Shown: piece by piece, positions 6,182 to 8,757 of the stretch
How positions within the stretch are numbered: the stretch's first letter is position 1
How the letters are laid out: each line of letters opens with the position of its first letter
NCBI GenBank assembly: GCA_041563315.1
Contig: JBFFNE010000103.1
Coordinates: 1-8,757 of the forward strand
Direction of reading: 5' to 3'
DNA length: 8,757 bases
DNA from: JBFEYJ01 sp041563315
GTDB taxonomy: Bacteria > Pseudomonadota > Gammaproteobacteria > Thiohalomonadales > Thiohalomonadaceae
Notes under the pieces: model-generated
What the model saw: the letters and a program-made list of their open reading frames with translations, nothing else
What the model was told of the DNA's origin: nothing
Databases searched by the model: none
Translations under genes and position numbers: made by a program

Positions 6182-6214
6182 GAAGGAGCGCTTCGTTCGT
6201 TGTAGCGCCCCTTC
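6182..6214. repeat. Imperfect hairpin just 3' of the EF-G gene
   Basis: GAAGG-A-GCGC (6182-6191) pairs with GCGC-C-CCTTC (6205-6214) with one A/C mismatch and a 13-base loop. It lies between the EF-G stop codon and the intrinsic terminator. It has no U-tract on the minus strand, so it is more likely a 3' mRNA stabilising stem than a terminator. It distantly resembles the GGAGCG core of the repeats at 1-19 and 4955-5024. Confidence 0.45.
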
Positions 6215-6231
6215 TGTTGGCAAAGGAGTGT

Positions 6232-8310
6232 TTACTCCTTGCGCTCTTTGGTTTCCTTGATGACCGCTTCGGCCACGTTAGCGGGGCAGGGTGCGTAGTG
6301 CGAGAACTCCATGGAGAACTGGCCACGACCGGAAGTCATGGTACGCAGGTCGCCGATGTAGCCGAACATCTCACTCAGCGGGCACTGTGCCTTGATGCGC
6401 ACGCCGGTGGCCCCGGAGTCCTGGCCCTGAATCATGCCGCGGCGGCGGTTCAGGTCGCCGATGACGTCACCCACGTGATCGTCGGGGGTGAAGACGTCAA
6501 CCTTCATGATCGGCTCGAGCAGTTGCGGTCCGGCCTTGGCAATAGACTGGCGGAAGGCGGCCTTGGCGGCGATCTCGTAGGCGATGGCCGAGGAGTCGAC
6601 CGCGTGGAAGCCACCGTCGACCAGATTGATGTGAACGTCCAGCACCGGGAAGCCGGCCAGCACGCCCTCGCCCATCATGCCTCGGAAGCCCTTCTCGACC
6701 GCGGGCCAGAATTCGCGCGGTACGTTACCGCCGGTAACGGTGGATTCGAAGGTGTAGCCGCTGTTTACTTCGCCCGGCTCGATGATGTAGTCGATCTTGG
6801 CGAACTGACCGGAACCACCGGACTGTTTCTTGTGGGTGTAGCTGTCTTCGACACGCTGGGTGATCGACTCGCGGTAGGCCACCTGCGGCTTGCCGACGTT
6901 GACGTCGATGCCGTGGGTGCGCTTAAGGATGTCGATCTTGATGTCCAGGTGCAGCTCACCCATGCCCTTGAGGATGGTCTCGCCACTCTCCTCGTCGGTC
7001 TCGACGCGGAAGGAGGGGTCTTCCTGCACCATCTTGTTGATGGCGATACCCAGTTTCTCGGCACCGCCCTTGTCCTTCGGCGCAACGGCGATGGAGATTA
7101 CCGGATCCGGGAACACCATCGGCTCAAGGGTGGCGGGTTGTTTCACGTCGCAGAGGGTGTGACCGGTCTGGGTGTTTTTCAGGCCGATGAGAGCGACGAT
7201 GTCGCCGGCTTGTGCCGAATCATACTCAATACGCTCATCAGCATGCATCTCAACGATACGACCAATGCGCTCGGTCTTGCCGGTGAAGGTGTTAAGGACG
7301 GTGTCGCCCTTCTTGATTTTGCCGGAGTAGATACGGGTAAAGGTCAGGGCGCCGAAACGGTCGTCCATGATTTTGAACGCCAGGGCGCGCAGTGGCTTGT
7401 CGATGTCGACAATTGCGTATTCGCCGGTTTCGTTACCTTCCAGGTCGACTTCGGGCTGCGGTTTGACTTCGGTGGGGCTCGGCAGGTAGTCGACCACGGC
7501 GTCCAGTACCAGTTGGATACCCTTGTTCTTGAACGCAGAGCCACAGTAAGTGGGGAAGAAGTCGAGGGCAATGGTGCCCTTGCGGATGCAGCGCTTGATG
7601 TCCTCGACGGAGGGCTCTTCGCCTTCCAGGTAGGCTTCCATCAGGTCGTCATCCTGCTCAACGGCGGTCTCGATCATGGCCTCGCGGTACTCGGCGGCCT
7701 TCTCTACCATGTCGGCCGGAATATCGGTGACTTCGTAGTTCTCGGGCAGACCGGAGTCGTCCCAGATGTAGGCCTTCTGGCTCAGTACGTCGACCACGCC
7801 CTTGAAGTTTTCCTCGATGCCGATCGGCAGGGTCATCACCAGCGGACGGGCTGCAAGTACATCTTCAACCTGCTTGACCACGCGGTAGAAATCGGCCCCC
7901 ATGCGGTCGAGCTTGTTAACGAAGATGACACGGGCAACTTCGGATTCGTTGGCATAGCGCCAGTTGGTTTCGGACTGGGGCTCAACACCGCCGGAGCCGC
8001 AGAATACGCCGACGCCGCCGTCGAGGACTTTCAGGGAGCGGTACACCTCGATGGTGAAGTCCACGTGTCCGGGGGTGTCGATGATGTTGAAACGGTGATC
8101 CTTCCAGAAACAGGAGGTGGCAGCGGACTGGATGGTAATACCGCGCTCGCGCTCCTGGTCCATGAAGTCAGTGGTGGCCTCACCATCGTGTACTTCACCG
8201 GTCTTGTGTACCTTGCCGGTGAGCTTGAGGATGCGCTCGGTGGTGGTGGTCTTACCGGCATCCACGTGGGCGAAGATGCCGATATTACGGTAGAGAGTTA
8301 AGTCAGTCAT
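6232..8310 (-). CDS. fusA2: Elongation factor G, second type (EF-G 2)
   Basis: A 692-aa translational GTPase that moves tRNA-mRNA on the ribosome or, in some EF-G paralogues, splits ribosomes in recycling. GTPase motifs are intact: AHVDAGKT 14-21, RGITI 56-60, DTPGH 78-82, NKLD 132-135, GSAF 257-260. Domains II to V follow, with GMGELHLDIK, QSGGSGQF and the C-terminal MTSGRGQFSMEFSHY. The opening MTDLTLYRNIGIFAHVDAGKT and the stretches GVFCGSGGVEPQSETNWRYANESEVAR and AYIWDDSGLPENYEV match the Vibrio/Shewanella-type EF-G 2 rather than the str-operon EF-G. Context agrees: no rpsL, rpsG or tuf is adjacent, and a terminator follows. I chose the ATG at 8310 by family alignment; the Shine-Dalgarno is weak (AGGAA 13 bases away, or GAG nearer). 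A structured leader precedes it. Whether it carries out translocation, recycling or both is not decided by sequence. Confidence 0.93.
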   Translation of the reverse strand: MTDLTLYRNIGIFAHVDAGKTTTTERILKLTGKVHKTGEVHDGEATTDFMDQERERGITIQSAATSCFWKDHRFNIIDTPGHVDFTIEVYRSLKVLDGGVGVFCGSGGVEPQSETNWRYANESEVARVIFVNKLDRMGADFYRVVKQVEDVLAARPLVMTLPIGIEENFKGVVDVLSQKAYIWDDSGLPENYEVTDIPADMVEKAAEYREAMIETAVEQDDDLMEAYLEGEEPSVEDIKRCIRKGTIALDFFPTYCGSAFKNKGIQLVLDAVVDYLPSPTEVKPQPEVDLEGNETGEYAIVDIDKPLRALAFKIMDDRFGALTFTRIYSGKIKKGDTVLNTFTGKTERIGRIVEMHADERIEYDSAQAGDIVALIGLKNTQTGHTLCDVKQPATLEPMVFPDPVISIAVAPKDKGGAEKLGIAINKMVQEDPSFRVETDEESGETILKGMGELHLDIKIDILKRTHGIDVNVGKPQVAYRESITQRVEDSYTHKKQSGGSGQFAKIDYIIEPGEVNSGYTFESTVTGGNVPREFWPAVEKGFRGMMGEGVLAGFPVLDVHINLVDGGFHAVDSSAIAYEIAAKAAFRQSIAKAGPQLLEPIMKVDVFTPDDHVGDVIGDLNRRRGMIQGQDSGATGVRIKAQCPLSEMFGYIGDLRTMTSGRGQFSMEFSHYAPCPANVAEAVIKETKERKE

Positions 8311-8357
8311 AGTAGTACTCAAGTTCCTGTGTAAAAAGTGTCCGGCGACAACCATTC

Positions 8358-8451
8358 GCGTTGTGCAGGATGCCCGTGTTGTGGGGCCAGAGAGCCCCTT
8401 CCACAACGCTGGCGCCTTTGACCCGTGCCGGTGAAGGTCAACACAACACGG
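8358..8451 (-). promoter_or_regulatory. Structured mRNA leader with competing pairings upstream of EF-G 2
   Basis: Four segments share a GTTGTG/CACAAC theme (plus-strand coordinates). D is GCGTTGTG 8358-8365, C is CCGTGTTGTG 8374-8383, B is CACAACGC 8402-8409, A is CACAACACGG 8442-8451. C-A pair perfectly over 10 bases and D-B over 8; because these cross, they define a pseudoknot. Alternatively C and B form a local hairpin (GTTGTGG with CCACAAC, or GTTGT and GGGGC with GCCCC and ACAAC), which excludes both. TTGACC (8418-8423) and GGTCAA (8436-8441) add a nested stem. The block ends 48 bases before the start codon. This could be a regulatory leader; function is inferred from pairing only. Confidence 0.5.
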
Positions 8452-8553
8452 TCAAAACCGAAAAATCACGGCGTAAAGCCTTGTTGCAGCTAAAAGCAAT
8501 CTGTCGGGTTGATTGACCCCAACTCTCAGCTTCCCAGCCTCGAAAAGCGCGCT

Positions 8554-8559
8554 ATTTTA
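8554..8559 (-). promoter_or_regulatory. Predicted -10 element of the EF-G 2 promoter
   Basis: TAAAAT on the minus strand, followed by the GC-rich discriminator AGCGCGC. Such discriminators are typical of growth-rate and ppGpp-controlled promoters of the translation machinery. At 17-base spacing the -35 hexamer is AAGATC, a poor match. Transcription from here would give a leader of about 235 bases before the ATG at 8310. An A/T-rich tract further upstream (8581-8640) could hold other promoters. Confidence 0.4.
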
Positions 8560-8757
8560 CCCAAAAACGTCGACGAGATCTTGAAAATTTGTTGCTAAAA
8601 AGAGGTATAGGGCGTTTTTTTATCAATAAAGTGTGAAAAACCTCCTCCTGCGGGGTGCCCCGTAGCCATCCTTCGTTGGAGGTACAAGCCGTCCCTGCGT
8701 ACTACTAAGCCTTGCGGAAGGGTGGATTTCTGATATGACGGTCGCGTGGAGGGGGGG
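8560..8757. other. Non-coding stretch upstream of the EF-G 2 promoter
   Basis: Together with the leader this makes about 447 bases (8311-8757) without a supported gene. It holds an A/T-rich tract (8581-8640) and then a nested inverted repeat. ACCTCC (8640-8645) pairs with GGAGGT (8678-8683), enclosing CGGGG-TG-CCCCG (8651-8662). A small hairpin CCTT-GCGG-AAGG follows at 8710-8721. No tRNA, rRNA or convincing open frame is visible. An ATG at 8735 starts a frame that runs off the window after seven codons and cannot be judged. Confidence 0.5.

Noticed and set aside
6217..8301. A 694-codon open frame on the plus strand opposite the EF-G 2 gene
   Set aside because: It is an antisense shadow: it mirrors almost exactly the EF-G reading frame, has a composition skewed to Asp, Gly, Val, Leu and His, and has no recognisable domain.
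8311..8706. AGTAGTAC (8311-8318) and GTACTACT (8699-8706) as a long-range inverted repeat bracketing the EF-G leader
   Set aside because: Eight self-similar bases almost 400 apart are within chance expectation, and no flanking duplication supports a mobile element.
8735..8757. Start of a plus-strand gene at the ATG at 8735
   Set aside because: Only seven codons are visible before the window ends, and there is no clear Shine-Dalgarno at good spacing.
1..8757. CRISPR arrays, tRNA or rRNA genes, insertion sequences, phage genes
   Set aside because: I saw no regularly spaced direct repeats, no tRNA-like cloverleaf, no transposase or integrase protein and no phage gene anywhere in the window.

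Overview
The window looks like a chromosomal segment of a gammaproteobacterium. This rests on a stand-alone EF-G of the second type known from Vibrio, Shewanella and Pseudomonas relatives, a YejK/NdpA nucleoid-associated protein, and an extragenic repeat built on the GTAGGAGCGG core that is common in gammaproteobacterial genomes. I cannot name the genus. The left quarter reads as less GC-rich than the rest, an impression only because composition was not computed.

Layout, left to right. (1) 1-2078: a small regulated module. A TetR-family repressor (33-608, minus, GTG start) is divergent from a metallo-beta-lactamase-fold hydrolase (779-1534, plus), followed by a MAPEG-family membrane protein (1653-2078, plus). 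Two near-identical palindromes, ATATGTT-N4-AACATAT, lie just upstream of the repressor (629-646) and upstream of the MAPEG gene (1565-1590). This suggests one repressor controls all three genes. The products fit handling of reactive electrophiles or thiol conjugates, but no substrate can be read from the sequence. (2) 2131-2994, minus: the circularly permuted ribosome-assembly GTPase YlqF/RbgA, convergent with the MAPEG gene. (3) 3201-4947, plus: a second TetR-type regulator and, 13 bases after its stop, a class I SAM-dependent O-methyltransferase-like protein, apparently one operon. (4) 4955-5024: a REPIN-like pair of inverted repeats. (5) 5045-6046, minus: yejK/ndpA with its own TATAAT promoter. 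(6) 6149-6179: a terminator with U-tracts on both strands. (7) 6232-8310, minus: the second elongation factor G. (8) 8311-8757: about 450 bases with no supported gene. They hold the putative EF-G promoter and a leader with mutually exclusive pairings, including an H-type pseudoknot topology.

Housekeeping functions (ribosome assembly, translocation or recycling, nucleoid) alternate with two TetR-controlled accessory modules. The most noteworthy signals are the duplicated operator/promoter block of the first TetR module and the structured leader in front of the EF-G gene.
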